Positions 16,160 to 28,781 are shown, counted from the stretch's first letter. The stretch: DNA of 64,000 bases from Actinomadura luteofluorescens (GCF_013409365.1 NZ_JACCBA010000001.1:5022001-5086000); one strand, 5' to 3'. Translations and numbers: made by a program. Notes: generated from the letters alone by a model not told the origin.

Positions 16160-17431
16160 TCAGCCGGTGGTGCCGGTCCAGGTGGCGGGGATGTGGGCCA
16201 GGCGGACGCGCTGGGGGTGGTCGCCGACGGGGACGGAGGTGATCTTCTGGCCGGTGCCGAAGTCGATGGCGGTGACCTGGTCGGCGCCGCTCTCGGAGAT
16301 GACGCAGGCGCGGCCGTCGCCGCTGACGGTGGCCCAGTAGGGCTTGGACGCGGTGACCAGGGGGCCTTCCTGGAGGGTGGAGCGGTTGACGACGGTGGCG
16401 TAGTCGTCCATGGTCCCGGCGACGCAGAGCCTGCTTCCGTCGGGGCTCATCGACAGCCCGTGGTGGCGGGAGTCGTTGACGAAGGTCTTGCGGTCGTCGC
16501 TGGTCGCCGGGTTCTTCGGCAGCGTCCTCACCCGGGTGATCTTGTCGGTGGCCATGTCGTACTCGACGAGGCCGTTGAAGAACGAGACCTGGAAGTACAG
16601 CTTCGACTCGTCCGGGGAGAACACCGCGGGCCGGATCGCGTTCGAGAGGTCCTTGCGGCCGAAGGCGTCCAGCCGGGAGCGCATGTCGATGGTCTTGACG
16701 ACCTTGTAGGTGGAGGCGTCGGCGATCGTGATGTGCCGGTCGCCCTTGGTCCAGTCCTGGGACGGGTCGTCGAAGTCCGTCTCGACGTTCCCGATGGACA
16801 TGTTCAGGATGTACCGGCCGTCCCTGGTGAAGATGTTCTCGTGGGGCTTGTCGCCGGTGGCGAACGAGCCGAGCTGCCTGCCGGTGGCGATGTCCAGGAC
16901 GTGGACGACCTTGCCGAGCGAGGCCGACACGGCGACCTTGGTGCCGTCGGGGGAGACCGACATGTGGTCGGCGCGGTAGCCCGAGACGGCGAACCGCCAC
17001 CGGACCTTCCCGGTGGTGAGGTCGATGGAGACGACGTCGCCGAAGCTGGGCCGCGAGGCGACCAGGGCGGAGCCGTCGGGGGTGGAGTACAGGTCGTCGA
17101 CGAGCTGGTCGTGACCCTCGCCGGCGGTGGCGCGGATGCCCAGGAAGACGGCCAGGTTGATCGGGTTGAGGTAGATCGCGGTGAGCCGCTGGCTCTTGTC
17201 GGGGACGACGTCGATCCGGCCGATCCTGGCGAAGTCGCCGCTGGACTTGATGACGTCGGCGGTGCCCTCCCAGTTGTTGCCGACGAACATCACCTCGCGC
17301 AGGGGGGCGGCGTGCGCGGTGGTCGCGGCGACGGCGGGGGCGAGGGCGCCGGCGGCCAGGACGGCCGCGGCGGCGATGCTCCGCAGGCGACGGTGCGGTC
17401 TGGGGCGGGCAGGGGTGGTCGCAGCGTGCAT
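16160..17431 (-). CDS. Exported seven-bladed beta-propeller protein (YncE/YVTN type)
   Basis: A 423-residue secreted protein. Residues 1-42 are a signal peptide with an arginine-rich start, an AAAAVLAAGALAPAVAA core and an AHA-type cleavage site. The mature part is a series of propeller blades with the repeated pattern SxDG/SPDxxxLxV: MSVSPDGTKVAVSA, TRDGRYILNMS, FSPDESKLYFQ, MSPDGSRLCVAG and VSGDGRACVIS. No enzymatic residues are evident; such proteins bind ligands or surfaces. The ATG at 17431 has GGGAGAAG upstream. The gene stands alone. Confidence 0.85.
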   Translation of the reverse strand: MHAATTPARPRPHRRLRSIAAAAVLAAGALAPAVAATTAHAAPLREVMFVGNNWEGTADVIKSSGDFARIGRIDVVPDKSQRLTAIYLNPINLAVFLGIRATAGEGHDQLVDDLYSTPDGSALVASRPSFGDVVSIDLTTGKVRWRFAVSGYRADHMSVSPDGTKVAVSASLGKVVHVLDIATGRQLGSFATGDKPHENIFTRDGRYILNMSIGNVETDFDDPSQDWTKGDRHITIADASTYKVVKTIDMRSRLDAFGRKDLSNAIRPAVFSPDESKLYFQVSFFNGLVEYDMATDKITRVRTLPKNPATSDDRKTFVNDSRHHGLSMSPDGSRLCVAGTMDDYATVVNRSTLQEGPLVTASKPYWATVSGDGRACVISESGADQVTAIDFGTGQKITSVPVGDHPQRVRLAHIPATWTGTTG

Positions 17432-17717
17432 GCTTGCTTCTCCCAGGGGGGTGGGGGTCGCCCAGAGGGGGCGGGAGCGCGGAACCTTTCCGCGTCCATG
17501 CCGGCGCACGGCGGCCAGGCGGGACCCTCCCGCGCGGGCCGCGGCTCCGGCTGCGCGGTGACGAACGGTCGCGGGCATGGCCGACCCTGGATTCCGCCGG
17601 CCTTGTGGGCCGCATGAGAATCCGCCCAAATCCGAACATCACCGTATTCAGACTTTGGTTACTGGATAGTAGGCAGGGGTGCTGTGCGCCGCAAGACCCG
17701 TATCGAGGGATTCCGCG

Positions 17718-18521
17718 CTAGGCGGGGATGATCAGGCCGTAGTGCCCGTCGTAGCGGTGGTAGAGGACGTTGCCCCGCCCGGTCTCGGCGTCGCGGAAGA
17801 ACACCCAGCGCACGCCGGCCACCTCCAGATGCTCGATCGCCTCCTGGATGGTCAGCTCGGGCGCGGGACGCGGGCTGATCGTCAGGGGGATGGCGCGGGG
17901 CGCGCCCGTCCGCTCGCGGGGCGTCGTCTGCGCCAGCCGGTACCCGTGGTCGGCGGGGTAGATGACGCTGTCCTCACCCGTCTCGACGTCGGTGAACAGC
18001 AGGAACCCGTAGTCGAGCACCTCCATGTCGAAGGCCGCCTCGTCGGGCGTCTCGGAGGTCAGCGTGAACGACTTGTGCCGGATCAGCTCGCGCTCCTCCG
18101 GGGGGCGCGGGTAGTAGTCCGGGCGCTGGGTCGGCTCGGCGCCGTGCCGCCACTCGTGCGGGCCCGTGGCCGGGCTCGTGGGGTACGCGCCTCGGCGGGC
18201 CTCCCAGTGCCGGGAGACCCGGTCGAGCCGGTTCAGCAGCCGGTCGTGGAGCCGGTCGACGGCCTCGGTCATGGTCGGCGCGGCCACCTGCGCCCGGACC
18301 AGGCGGCCGTTGACGTCCAGGTTGGCCTGGGCCGTCGCCGGGCGCGGCACCGCCGGGTCCGGCGACATGATCAGCTTCACGCGCGCGAACAGCACCGGCT
18401 CGGGCGCGTGCGTGAACACCGCGCTCACCTTGGAGCGCGCGTAGTCGGTGGCGCCCTCCGGCACCCTTCCCCGGTGTTCCACGGCCACCTCGGGAGCGGC
18501 CCTGGTCGTCGCCCGGTCCAT
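17718..18521 (-). CDS. hpf: Long ribosome hibernation promoting factor with two C-terminal domains
   Basis: A 267-residue protein that would bind and silence ribosomes in starved or oxygen-limited cells, by analogy with HPF/RaiA. Residues about 10-110 are an S30AE-like N-terminal domain. Unusually, two copies of the dimerising C-terminal domain follow. The first is about 145-198 (HKSFTLTSETPDEAAFDMEV, FLLFTDVETGEDSVIY). The second is about 213-267 (ELTIQEAIEHLEVAGV, VFFRDAETGRGNVLYHRYDG). Mycobacterial HPF-like proteins belong to the DosR dormancy regulon. The gene follows DUF1918 by 17 bases and is probably transcribed with it. Confidence 0.85.
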   Translation of the reverse strand: MDRATTRAAPEVAVEHRGRVPEGATDYARSKVSAVFTHAPEPVLFARVKLIMSPDPAVPRPATAQANLDVNGRLVRAQVAAPTMTEAVDRLHDRLLNRLDRVSRHWEARRGAYPTSPATGPHEWRHGAEPTQRPDYYPRPPEERELIRHKSFTLTSETPDEAAFDMEVLDYGFLLFTDVETGEDSVIYPADHGYRLAQTTPRERTGAPRAIPLTISPRPAPELTIQEAIEHLEVAGVRWVFFRDAETGRGNVLYHRYDGHYGLIIPA

Positions 18522-18538
18522 GTCGTCCCCCCGTCGCT

Positions 18539-18742
18539 CTACCGCTTCGCCCATTCGGCCGGCTGGTGCTCGATGGTGGAGTCCGAGGACGGGAAGAACG
18601 TGCTCTCGTGGCCGTCGTCCCACCGCACCAGGTAGGGCGGCTCTCCGTCCCGTCCGTGCACTTCGAGGATCTCGGCCCTGCGCGCCGCCTCGCCCACGTG
18701 GTGCCCGTGGACGATCAGCCGGTCGCCTTCGCTGGCTCGCAT
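18539..18742 (-). CDS. DUF1918 small protein
   Basis: A 67-residue protein with the full DUF1918 pattern: MRASEGDRLIVHGHHVGE, then AEILEVHGRDGEPPYLVRW and DDGHESTFFPSSDSTIEH. It is probably a small SH3-like barrel; its function is unknown, although the family is common in actinobacterial stress regulons. The ATG at 18742 follows GAGGGGGA at 5-6 bases; an in-frame upstream ATG at 18772 lacks such a site. It is the first gene of an operon with hpf, and a DosR-like palindrome lies about 60 bases upstream. Confidence 0.85.
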   Translation of the reverse strand: MRASEGDRLIVHGHHVGEAARRAEILEVHGRDGEPPYLVRWDDGHESTFFPSSDSTIEHQPAEWAKR

Positions 18743-18800
18743 CGTGTCCCCCTCACGTAACGTCGAGTCCATCGTGCGGCCGGACGGCGGGGCGCCGCCA

Positions 18801-18814
18801 GGGCCAAAGGTCCA
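18801..18814. promoter_or_regulatory. DosR-like palindrome between DUF1918 and the PRPP-synthetase-like gene
   Basis: GGGCC-N4-GTCCA matches 8 of 10 core positions of the GGGAC-N4-GTCCC palindrome bound by DosR/DevR in mycobacteria. It lies in the divergent promoter region, 59-72 bases before DUF1918 and 90-103 before the plus-strand gene. Binding is inferred. Confidence 0.4.
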
Positions 18815-18903
18815 TATATGTGCAGGTCAGTCGATATGCGGCTAATCCGGCTATCCGGCCGGGGGAGGGGAAGGACTCCGGGAGAGCGGCCGACGGGAGG
18901 ACG

Positions 18904-19857
18904 ATGTCCGACAGGAGCACGATGCCGGCCCGGATCGTCGCGGGTACCGCCCATCCGGGGCTGGCGGCCGCCGTCGCGGCCGCGCTGGGCGTCCGGCCGG
19001 TGCCCTGTGAGGTCGAGCGGTTCCCGGACGGCGAGCTGCGGCCCGTCGTGTCCGGCGTGCAGGGCGGGGACGTCTACGTCGTGCAGCCCACCGGGCCCGC
19101 GGTCAACGACCACCTCGTCGAGGCGCTGCTGCTCCTGGACGCGTGCCGCCGGGGCGGCGCCGAGACGGTCACCGCGGTCCTCCCGTACTTCGGGTATGCC
19201 AGGCAGGATCGCCGGGGCAGGGCGGGCCAGGCGGTGGGGGCCAAGGTGGTGCTCGGTGCGCTGGCCTCGGCGGGGGCGGACCGGCTGATCGTGGTGGAGC
19301 CGCACACCGTCGCCCTGGAGGCCATGTGCCCGGTTCCGGTGGAGATGCTGACGGCCGTCCCGATCCTGGCCGAGGAGCTGGCGGAGCTGACCTCCGAGAC
19401 GGCCGTGCTGGTGGCGCCCGACCTCGGCGCGGTCAAGCTCGCCGAGCACTGCGCGCGGCTGCTGCGGCGGCCGGTCGCCGTGGTGCGCAAGACGCGGGTG
19501 AGCGGTGCGAGGGTGCACGCCGAGGAGCTGGTCGGCGACGTGCGGGACCGGCCCGCCGTCATCGTGGACGACATGATCAGCACGGGCGGGACGATCGAGG
19601 CGGCCGTGCGCGTCCTGCTGGCCCACGGCGCCTCGCCCGACATCACCGTGGCCGCGGCACACGGGCCGCTGGTGGACGCCGCGCGGGACCGGCTCGGCCG
19701 GCTCCCGATCCGCTGCCTGCTGGTCACCGACACGCTCCCGGCAGGCGGGGCGCGGGAGCCGCGGACGCGGGTGCGGTCCGTGGCCCCGTTGATCGCCGAC
19801 GCCATCGGCCGCCTGCACAACGGGCAGTCACTGGACTCCCTGATGGTGCGCGGGTGA
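18904..19857 (+). CDS. Ribose-phosphate pyrophosphokinase-like protein
   Basis: A 317-residue member of the PRPP synthetase family, which makes phosphoribosyl pyrophosphate from ribose-5-phosphate and ATP. Seen are CEVERFPDGELRP (about 36-48), the LLDACRRGGAETVTAVLPYFGYARQDR stretch containing the ATP-binding loop, and the PRPP-binding loop VIVDDMISTGGTIEAA (about 219-234). The sequence is divergent from a typical housekeeping Prs and lies among stress genes, so a specialised paralogue, or supply of PRPP to stress phosphoribosyltransferases, is a reasonable inference. The ATG has GGGAGGAC just upstream. It is divergent from DUF1918. Confidence 0.85.
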   Translation: MSDRSTMPARIVAGTAHPGLAAAVAAALGVRPVPCEVERFPDGELRPVVSGVQGGDVYVVQPTGPAVNDHLVEALLLLDACRRGGAETVTAVLPYFGYARQDRRGRAGQAVGAKVVLGALASAGADRLIVVEPHTVALEAMCPVPVEMLTAVPILAEELAELTSETAVLVAPDLGAVKLAEHCARLLRRPVAVVRKTRVSGARVHAEELVGDVRDRPAVIVDDMISTGGTIEAAVRVLLAHGASPDITVAAAHGPLVDAARDRLGRLPIRCLLVTDTLPAGGAREPRTRVRSVAPLIADAIGRLHNGQSLDSLMVRG

Positions 19858-19912
19858 CGCGCACGGACGCCGAGCGGGCCGGGCCCCGCAGGACCCGGCC
19901 CGCTCACCAGCG

Positions 19913-21283
19913 CTAGTGGCCCGGCCCCAGCGGAATCCCCGGGATCAGGTTGGACGGTGTGGTGTCGCGCAGCTCGTACAGGACGCTGTAGGTGCGTCCC
20001 AGCGGCTGCACGATGTTGTTCTCCTCCACCGCCGTCGGCGAGTACACCGCCGTGATGTACCGGACCTGGTGCTCCTCCCTCAGCCACGAGCGCGCCGGCT
20101 GGTCCACCGTGCGCATGTCGAGGTAGTACTTCGGGAAGGGCACGCGGTTCAGCACCTGCTCGGCGTTGATCGGCGGCGGCGGGCCCACGGTGAACCTCCG
20201 GATGTACCCGGTGTTCTCGTCGAGCGCCGTGAACGTCCCCTTGTAGAAGCTGGCGCCCATGGCCAGGTAGCGGGGCCCGAGGATCTGGCGCAGCCAGGTC
20301 CCCTGCCGCTTGAACGTGTGCGGCGGGAACTCACCCAGATACCCGACATGGGCGTTGTGGGCGGAGAGCAGCGTCTTGCTCTTCATGTGGCGGTACCACC
20401 ACACGGTGTTCAGCGCCATGGCCTCGTCGCGCGGTCCGGAGAAGTCCTCGGCGGCGTGCGTCTTGGCGATCCAGAACGCGACGTTCGCCTGCTGCTCGGC
20501 CCATTCGGCGGCCTTCCGGGGAGCCCCCCGGCGCAGGCTCTCGACGATCCGCAGGGCCTGCCACGCCTGCCGCTGCACGCGCTCGCGCTCGCGCATGGGC
20601 TTGGCGTCGTACCGCCGCTCCCAGGTGTTGAGGTCGGTGGTGGGGATCAGCCCGTCGTACAGGGCCTTGAGCTTCGGGATGAGGTCGGCGCGGCCGCGCT
20701 CGCGGACGTACCGGAAGATCTCCTGGAAGATCACGATGTTGGTGAAGTAGACGTCGTCGCCCATGAACTGCAGGGGACGCTTCGGGTTCCCGGTGTTGTA
20801 ATGGCGCATCCACCTGATGAGGCGCAGATAGTCCTCGTTGGCGAACAGGCGGTAGTTCTGCTGGAACTCCTGCCGCATGATCGCGGCCGGGTCGCCCTTG
20901 CCGTACAGGACGTAGTCGTTCAGCCGGAGCCCGGTGCCCCAGTTCAGTTCCAGCATGAACGTCGTGAATCCCTTTTCCTTGACCAGGTATTCGAAGACGC
21001 GTTGCTTGAAGCTGAAGAACTGGTGGGTCCCGTGGGTGGCCTCACCCAGCCCGACCACGGGGGTGTCGCCGATCATCCGTCCGAGTGCGCGCAGGTCGCG
21101 CGTGCCGTCGTCCGGCTCGGTGGTCAGCAGGGGATGGGCGCCCCGGTCGAGCGCGCGCACCACCGCCCGCTCGTTGCCGGGGACGGGCTGCTGGGCGTGC
21201 GCGGCCGCCGGCGTGAACGAGCACACGCCGAGCGCCAGTGCGGTGACGAATGCCGGGAGTTTACCGGCACGAATCATTAACAT
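19913..21283 (-). CDS. Secreted erythromycin esterase family protein
   Basis: A 456-residue exported hydrolase-like protein. Residues 1-30 form a Sec signal peptide (ALALGVCSFTPAAAHAQQ). The mature protein has the family catalytic segment VVGLGEATHGTHQFFSFK (about 76-93) with its conserved Glu and His, FTTFMLELNW and the later SAHNAHVGYLGEF histidine motif. Members can open macrolide lactones, but most have unknown substrates. A member fused to a phosphoribosyltransferase (Rv2030c) is in the M. tuberculosis DosR regulon, which fits the local stress context. Macrolide resistance should not be assumed. Two close ATG codons (21283, 21277) are possible starts. Confidence 0.85.
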   Translation of the reverse strand: MLMIRAGKLPAFVTALALGVCSFTPAAAHAQQPVPGNERAVVRALDRGAHPLLTTEPDDGTRDLRALGRMIGDTPVVGLGEATHGTHQFFSFKQRVFEYLVKEKGFTTFMLELNWGTGLRLNDYVLYGKGDPAAIMRQEFQQNYRLFANEDYLRLIRWMRHYNTGNPKRPLQFMGDDVYFTNIVIFQEIFRYVRERGRADLIPKLKALYDGLIPTTDLNTWERRYDAKPMRERERVQRQAWQALRIVESLRRGAPRKAAEWAEQQANVAFWIAKTHAAEDFSGPRDEAMALNTVWWYRHMKSKTLLSAHNAHVGYLGEFPPHTFKRQGTWLRQILGPRYLAMGASFYKGTFTALDENTGYIRRFTVGPPPPINAEQVLNRVPFPKYYLDMRTVDQPARSWLREEHQVRYITAVYSPTAVEENNIVQPLGRTYSVLYELRDTTPSNLIPGIPLGPGH

Positions 21284-21439
21284 ATCTGCCGACCTCGCAA
21301 AAGGTGGATCGTGTCGACGTGAAAGGACGCGGGCCCCACAGATGCGCGGCCTGTGCTGATCTTTCCATTCGTGATCTCTGGTCATCGCCCGGGAAAGGTA
21401 AACCTTGCATCGGGGTCGGTCGAAGGGGACGTCTCTCAC

Positions 21440-21465
21440 TTAGAGTGACAACATGATGACTCTAA
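21440..21465 (+). promoter_or_regulatory. Inverted repeat across the serine hydrolase start codon
   Basis: TTAGAGT (21440-21446) and ACTCTAA (21459-21465) face each other across 12 bases that contain the ATG codons at 21453 and 21456. It could be an operator or an mRNA hairpin hiding the start; no clear ribosome-binding site is visible. Confidence 0.45.
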
Positions 21466-22660
21466 GGACATATGGACGTGCCGGGTGTCTCGCCTCCGCC
21501 GCCTTGGCGCTCGCCGTCTCGATGAACACCGCCGGTGGTGCGGTGGCGTCCGTCCAGCCGTTGGACGAGGCCGGGGGCGGCAAGTCGGGGAAGGCTCTCC
21601 AGGCCGTCCTGGACGAGGCCGTACGGCAAGGCGCTCCGGGTGCGCTCGCCCAATCACGCACGCCGCACCGGGTCCTGAACCTCTCCAGCGGGGTCGCCGA
21701 CCTCACGACCCGGCGCCCGCCGAGGGCGTACATGAAGTTCCGGGCCGGCAGCATCACCAAGATCTTCGTGGCGACGGTGGTCCTGCAACTCGTCGCCGAG
21801 CGGCGGCTGCGCCTGGGTGACACCGTCGACCAGGTGATCCCCGGTGTCGTCGAGGGCAACGGGTACCAGGGCGACAAGATCACGATGCGGATGCTGCTGA
21901 ACCACACCAGCGGGATCGCCGACTACACCAACAATCCCCGCATCGAGGAGATCGCCGTCACCGACCCGCGGCACGACTTCACCCTGCGGGAGCTGGCGGA
22001 GGCGGGCCTGGAGTATCCGCCCGACTTCCCGCCCGGCACCTCGTGGCGCTACTCCGACACCAACTACGTGCTGCTCGGCATGGTCATCCAGCGCGTCACC
22101 GGCCGGACGTACGTCCACGAGATCAACAAGCGGCTGATCCGGCCGCTGCGCCTGCGCGGCACCTACTTCCCGGGCACGAACCCGCGGATCCGCGGCCCGC
22201 ACCTGCACGGGTACACGCCGGTGGCGGACGACCCGGCGGAGCTGAAGGACACCACCGACGTCAACACCACGTTCGCGCGCGCCACGGGTGACCTGATCTC
22301 CACCGTCGGCGACCTCGACCGGTTCGACGCCGCCCTGCTCGGCGGACGGCTCCTGCCCGGACGGCTTCTGCGGGCGATGCTGCGTCCCGTCCCCGGCTCG
22401 CAGCCCTACCCCGGCAGCGACATGTTCCGCTACGGGCTCGGGGCGGTGATCGCCACACCGCCGTGCGGCGTGAAGGCGTACGGCAACGGCGGGACCCTGG
22501 ACGGCTGGGAGACCTGGACGGGCAGCACGAAGGGCGGCCGGCACTCGATGTCGTTCGTCTTCACCACCGACGCCGTCAACCAGGTCAGGCTCACCGAGCA
22601 GGCGGTGACCGCCGAGTACTGCACCGGCTCCAAGAAGGGGAGCCGCACGAAGAACGCGGA

Positions 22661-22673
<13 letters not shown>
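21453..22673 (+). CDS. Exported serine hydrolase of the beta-lactamase/DD-peptidase fold
   Basis: A 406-residue class C-like serine hydrolase. After a signal peptide (about 1-33), the catalytic SxxK tetrad is S100-I-T-K103. The second motif is YSDTNY (where YxN is usual), and [12 protein letters not shown] is the family stretch after the active site. The third motif region appears to be [11 protein letters not shown]. It is likely a D-alanyl-D-alanine carboxypeptidase or an esterase acting on cell-wall or secondary compounds; true beta-lactamase activity is less likely. Its last 13 bases overlap the end of the convergent 5-oxoprolinase gene. Confidence 0.88.
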
Positions 22674-26266
<3,593 letters not shown>

Positions 26267-26310
26267 GGCGACCTCCGAAACCGCTTCTACCTGGGCCGTT
26301 TCCGTTCGAT

Positions 26311-26358
26311 GAGGATGGAAACACCCTCGCGGTAGAGGATGGAAACACCCTCGCGGTA
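26311..26358 (+). repeat. Tandem 24-bp repeat before the universal stress gene
   Basis: Two identical 24-base units (26311-26334, 26335-26358) followed by a partial third stand directly upstream of the usp ribosome-binding site. Each unit includes GGAAACACCCTCGCGG. They could be regulator sites or a recent slippage duplication of the promoter. Confidence 0.75.
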
Positions 26359-26375
26359 GAGGAGGGAGGCGGCCG

Positions 26376-27257
26376 ATGGGCGATCAGAACGAGATGCGCT
26401 CCGTCTTTGTCGGCTACGACGGGTCCCCCGCCGCCGAGCAGGCGCTCCAGTGGGGGGCGGCGGAGGCGCGGCTCCGCGGCCTCGCCCTCACCGTCTGCCA
26501 CGTGTGGCACTGGCCCTATCCGATGCGTCCGCCGGACAAGGACACCCTGGAGATCCTGCGGAGCGAGGGCGCGATCGTGGCAGACGAGGGCGTCCGCAAG
26601 GCCCGCGCCTTCGCCGGCGACCTCGAGGTCCGGTGGTGCCTGGAGCAGGGGTCGGCGGCGGCCGCGTTCCTGAAGGCGTCCCGCGGCGCCGTCGTGGTCG
26701 TGCTCGGCTCGCGCGGCCACGGCGGGTTCGAGGGGCTCCCGGTGGGCTCCACCGCGGTCCAGGTCGCGTCCCACGCCTCCTGCCCGGTCGTCGTCGTGCG
26801 GTCGCCCACGCGGCTGGACGGCGGGCGGATCGTGGTCGGCGTGGACGGCTCGCCGGCGGGCGACGCGGCCCTCGGCTTCGCCGTCGAGGAGGCCGCGCTG
26901 CACCACGACCCGGTGACGGCGGTGTGCGGCTGGTGGGATCCGGCCGCGCTGCCCGGACCGGACCGGGTCCCCTTCATCGACACGCAGGCCGTCAGGCACG
27001 AGGCGATCGCGCGCTTCGAGCGGGCCGTCGCGCCGTGGCGGACCGAGCGGCCCGAGGTGCTGATCGAGACCAAGTTCATCCTGGACGCGCCGCGGCGGGC
27101 CCTGGTGAGCGCCTCCCACGGCGCCGCCCTGCTGGTCGTCGGCGTCCGGGGGATCGGGTCGCTGCCCCAGATGCTCCTGGGGCCGGTGCCCCAGGTCGCG
27201 CTGCACGAGGCCCGCTGCCCGGTGGCGGTGGTGCCCGCGCCCGAACCCGGGAGGTGA
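26376..27257 (+). CDS. Two-domain universal stress protein
   Basis: A 293-residue tandem UspA protein. Domain 1 (about 8-145) starts [16 protein letters not shown] and keeps the ATP-binding motif [19 protein letters not shown]. Domain 2 (about 152-288) starts [16 protein letters not shown], but its ATP loop, [18 protein letters not shown], has lost key residues, so probably only the first domain binds nucleotide. Similar tandem proteins (such as Rv2623) are strongly induced under hypoxia in mycobacteria. The start has GGAGGC upstream, and the stop is two bases before the next gene, forming an operon with it. Confidence 0.92.
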   Translation: MGDQNEMRSVFVGYDGSPAAEQALQWGAAEARLRGLALTVCHVWHWPYPMRPPDKDTLEILRSEGAIVADEGVRKARAFAGDLEVRWCLEQGSAAAAFLKASRGAVVVVLGSRGHGGFEGLPVGSTAVQVASHASCPVVVVRSPTRLDGGRIVVGVDGSPAGDAALGFAVEEAALHHDPVTAVCGWWDPAALPGPDRVPFIDTQAVRHEAIARFERAVAPWRTERPEVLIETKFILDAPRRALVSASHGAALLVVGVRGIGSLPQMLLGPVPQVALHEARCPVAVVPAPEPGR

Positions 27258-27259
27258 CG

Positions 27260-28732
27260 ATGCTGGACTTCGACGACCGCGCCGACGCCGGACGGCGGCT
27301 GGCCGAGCGGCTGGAGGGCCTGCGCGGCCAGGACGCCGTCGTGCTGGGCCTGCCGCGCGGCGGGGTGCCCGTCGCGTTCGAGGTCGCCCGGGAGCTGCGC
27401 GCCCCGCTGGACGTGATCGTGGTCCGCAAGCTGGGCGTGCCGTTCCAGCCCGAGCTGGCCATGGGCGCCATCGGCGAGGGCGGCGTGCTGATCGTCAACG
27501 ACGAGATCATCCGGCACACGGGCGTCGGCGAGGCCGACGTGGTCGACGCGCAACGGCGCGAGCAGGCCGAACTCGACGTCCGCGTCGAGCGCTTCCGCCG
27601 CGGCCGTCCGCGTGTCGAGGTGAGCGGCCGCACGGCCGTCATCGTGGACGACGGCGTCGCCACCGGCGCCACCGCGCGGGCCGCCTGCGAGGTCGCCCGC
27701 GCCCAGGGCGCCCGGCGCGTCGTCCTGGCGGTCCCCGTCGGCTCGCCCGACACCATCGCCGCCCTGCGCCGCATCGCCGACGACGTGGTGTGCCTGATGG
27801 AACCGGAACTCTTCTTCGCCGTCGGGCAGTGGTACCGGGAGTTCGGCCAGACGTCCGACGGCGAGGTCGTCGAGCTTCTGGAACGCGCCGCGACGCCGCC
27901 GGCGAGCGCCCGGCACGATGCCGACCCGGCCGCACCGCCCGACCCCGGCACTCCACCCGACCCGGCCCATCCCGGCGGGGCCACCAACCCCGGCGGATCG
28001 GCCGATCCCGGCAGGATCGCCAACCTGGGCGGGGGCGCTCATCCGGCGGGGGCCACGAACCCGTCCGAGGCGTCCGGTCCGGCCGCGGACGACCCGCCGG
28101 CGGTCGACGAGGAGGTGTGGATCGACGGCGGGTTCGTGGAGCTCACCGGGCATCTCACCGTGCCCGCGCGGGCCACCGGGGTGGTGGCGTTCGCGCACGG
28201 CAGCGGGAGCAGCCGGCACAGCCCGCGCAACCGGCTGGTCGCCGCCGGGCTCAACCGGGCGGGCCTCGGCACGCTGCTGTTCGATCTGCTGACCACCGGG
28301 GAGGAACTCGACCGCGGCAACGTGTTCGACATCGGGATGCTCGCCGCGCGGCTCGTCGCCGCCACCGGGTGGCTCCGCGACCGGCCGGAGACTGCCGGCG
28401 CGCGCATCGGCTACTTCGGGGCGAGCACCGGCGCGGCGGCGGCGCTCTGGGCCGCCGCCGAGCCCGGCGCCGACATCGCCGCCGTCGTGTCCCGCGGCGG
28501 GCGTCCCGACCTGGCCGAGCGCCGCCTCGGCGACGTCCGCGCCCCCACCCTGCTCATCGTGGGGGGCGCGGACCGGCAGGTGCTGGGCCTCAACCAGCTG
28601 GCACAGGAGCGGATGCGCTGCCCGACCCAGCTGACCGTCGTGCCGGGCGCCACCCACCTGTTCGAGGAGCCGGGCGCTCTTCAGGCCGTGACCGACCACG
28701 CCAGGGACTGGTTCCTCACCCACCTGCGCTGA
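27260..28732 (+). CDS. Phosphoribosyltransferase fused to a dienelactone-hydrolase-like domain
   Basis: A 490-residue fusion equivalent to Rv0571c of the mycobacterial DosR regulon. Residues 1-215 are a type I phosphoribosyltransferase with VVRKLGVPFQPELAMGAIGE and the PRPP loop AVIVDDGVATGATARAA. Residues about 215-285 are a linker rich in Pro, Gly, Ala and Asn with near-repeats such as ADPG and ATNP. Residues about 290-490 are an alpha/beta hydrolase with GVVAFAHGSGSSRHSPRN and a nucleophile elbow reading GYFGASTGAAAALWAA, Ser in place of the Cys of true dienelactone hydrolases. Substrates are unknown. GGGAGGTG precedes the ATG. Confidence 0.9.
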   Translation: MLDFDDRADAGRRLAERLEGLRGQDAVVLGLPRGGVPVAFEVARELRAPLDVIVVRKLGVPFQPELAMGAIGEGGVLIVNDEIIRHTGVGEADVVDAQRREQAELDVRVERFRRGRPRVEVSGRTAVIVDDGVATGATARAACEVARAQGARRVVLAVPVGSPDTIAALRRIADDVVCLMEPELFFAVGQWYREFGQTSDGEVVELLERAATPPASARHDADPAAPPDPGTPPDPAHPGGATNPGGSADPGRIANLGGGAHPAGATNPSEASGPAADDPPAVDEEVWIDGGFVELTGHLTVPARATGVVAFAHGSGSSRHSPRNRLVAAGLNRAGLGTLLFDLLTTGEELDRGNVFDIGMLAARLVAATGWLRDRPETAGARIGYFGASTGAAAALWAAAEPGADIAAVVSRGGRPDLAERRLGDVRAPTLLIVGGADRQVLGLNQLAQERMRCPTQLTVVPGATHLFEEPGALQAVTDHARDWFLTHLR

Positions 28733-28756
28733 CGGCCACGGCCTGTGAACTCAGAC

Positions 28757-28776
28757 GGCCTGTGAGCTCACAGGCC
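28757..28776. terminator. 20-bp perfect palindrome between convergent genes
   Basis: A perfect palindrome with halves GGCCTGTGAG and CTCACAGGCC lies between the stops at 28732 and 28782. Just before it is a near copy of its left half (from 28740). It may be a bidirectional terminator or a protein-binding site. Confidence 0.55.
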
Positions 28777-28781
28777 CGCGC

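Noticed and set aside
19913..21283. Macrolide resistance through the erythromycin esterase family protein.
   Set aside because: Most family members do not inactivate macrolides, and the stress-gene context speaks for another role.
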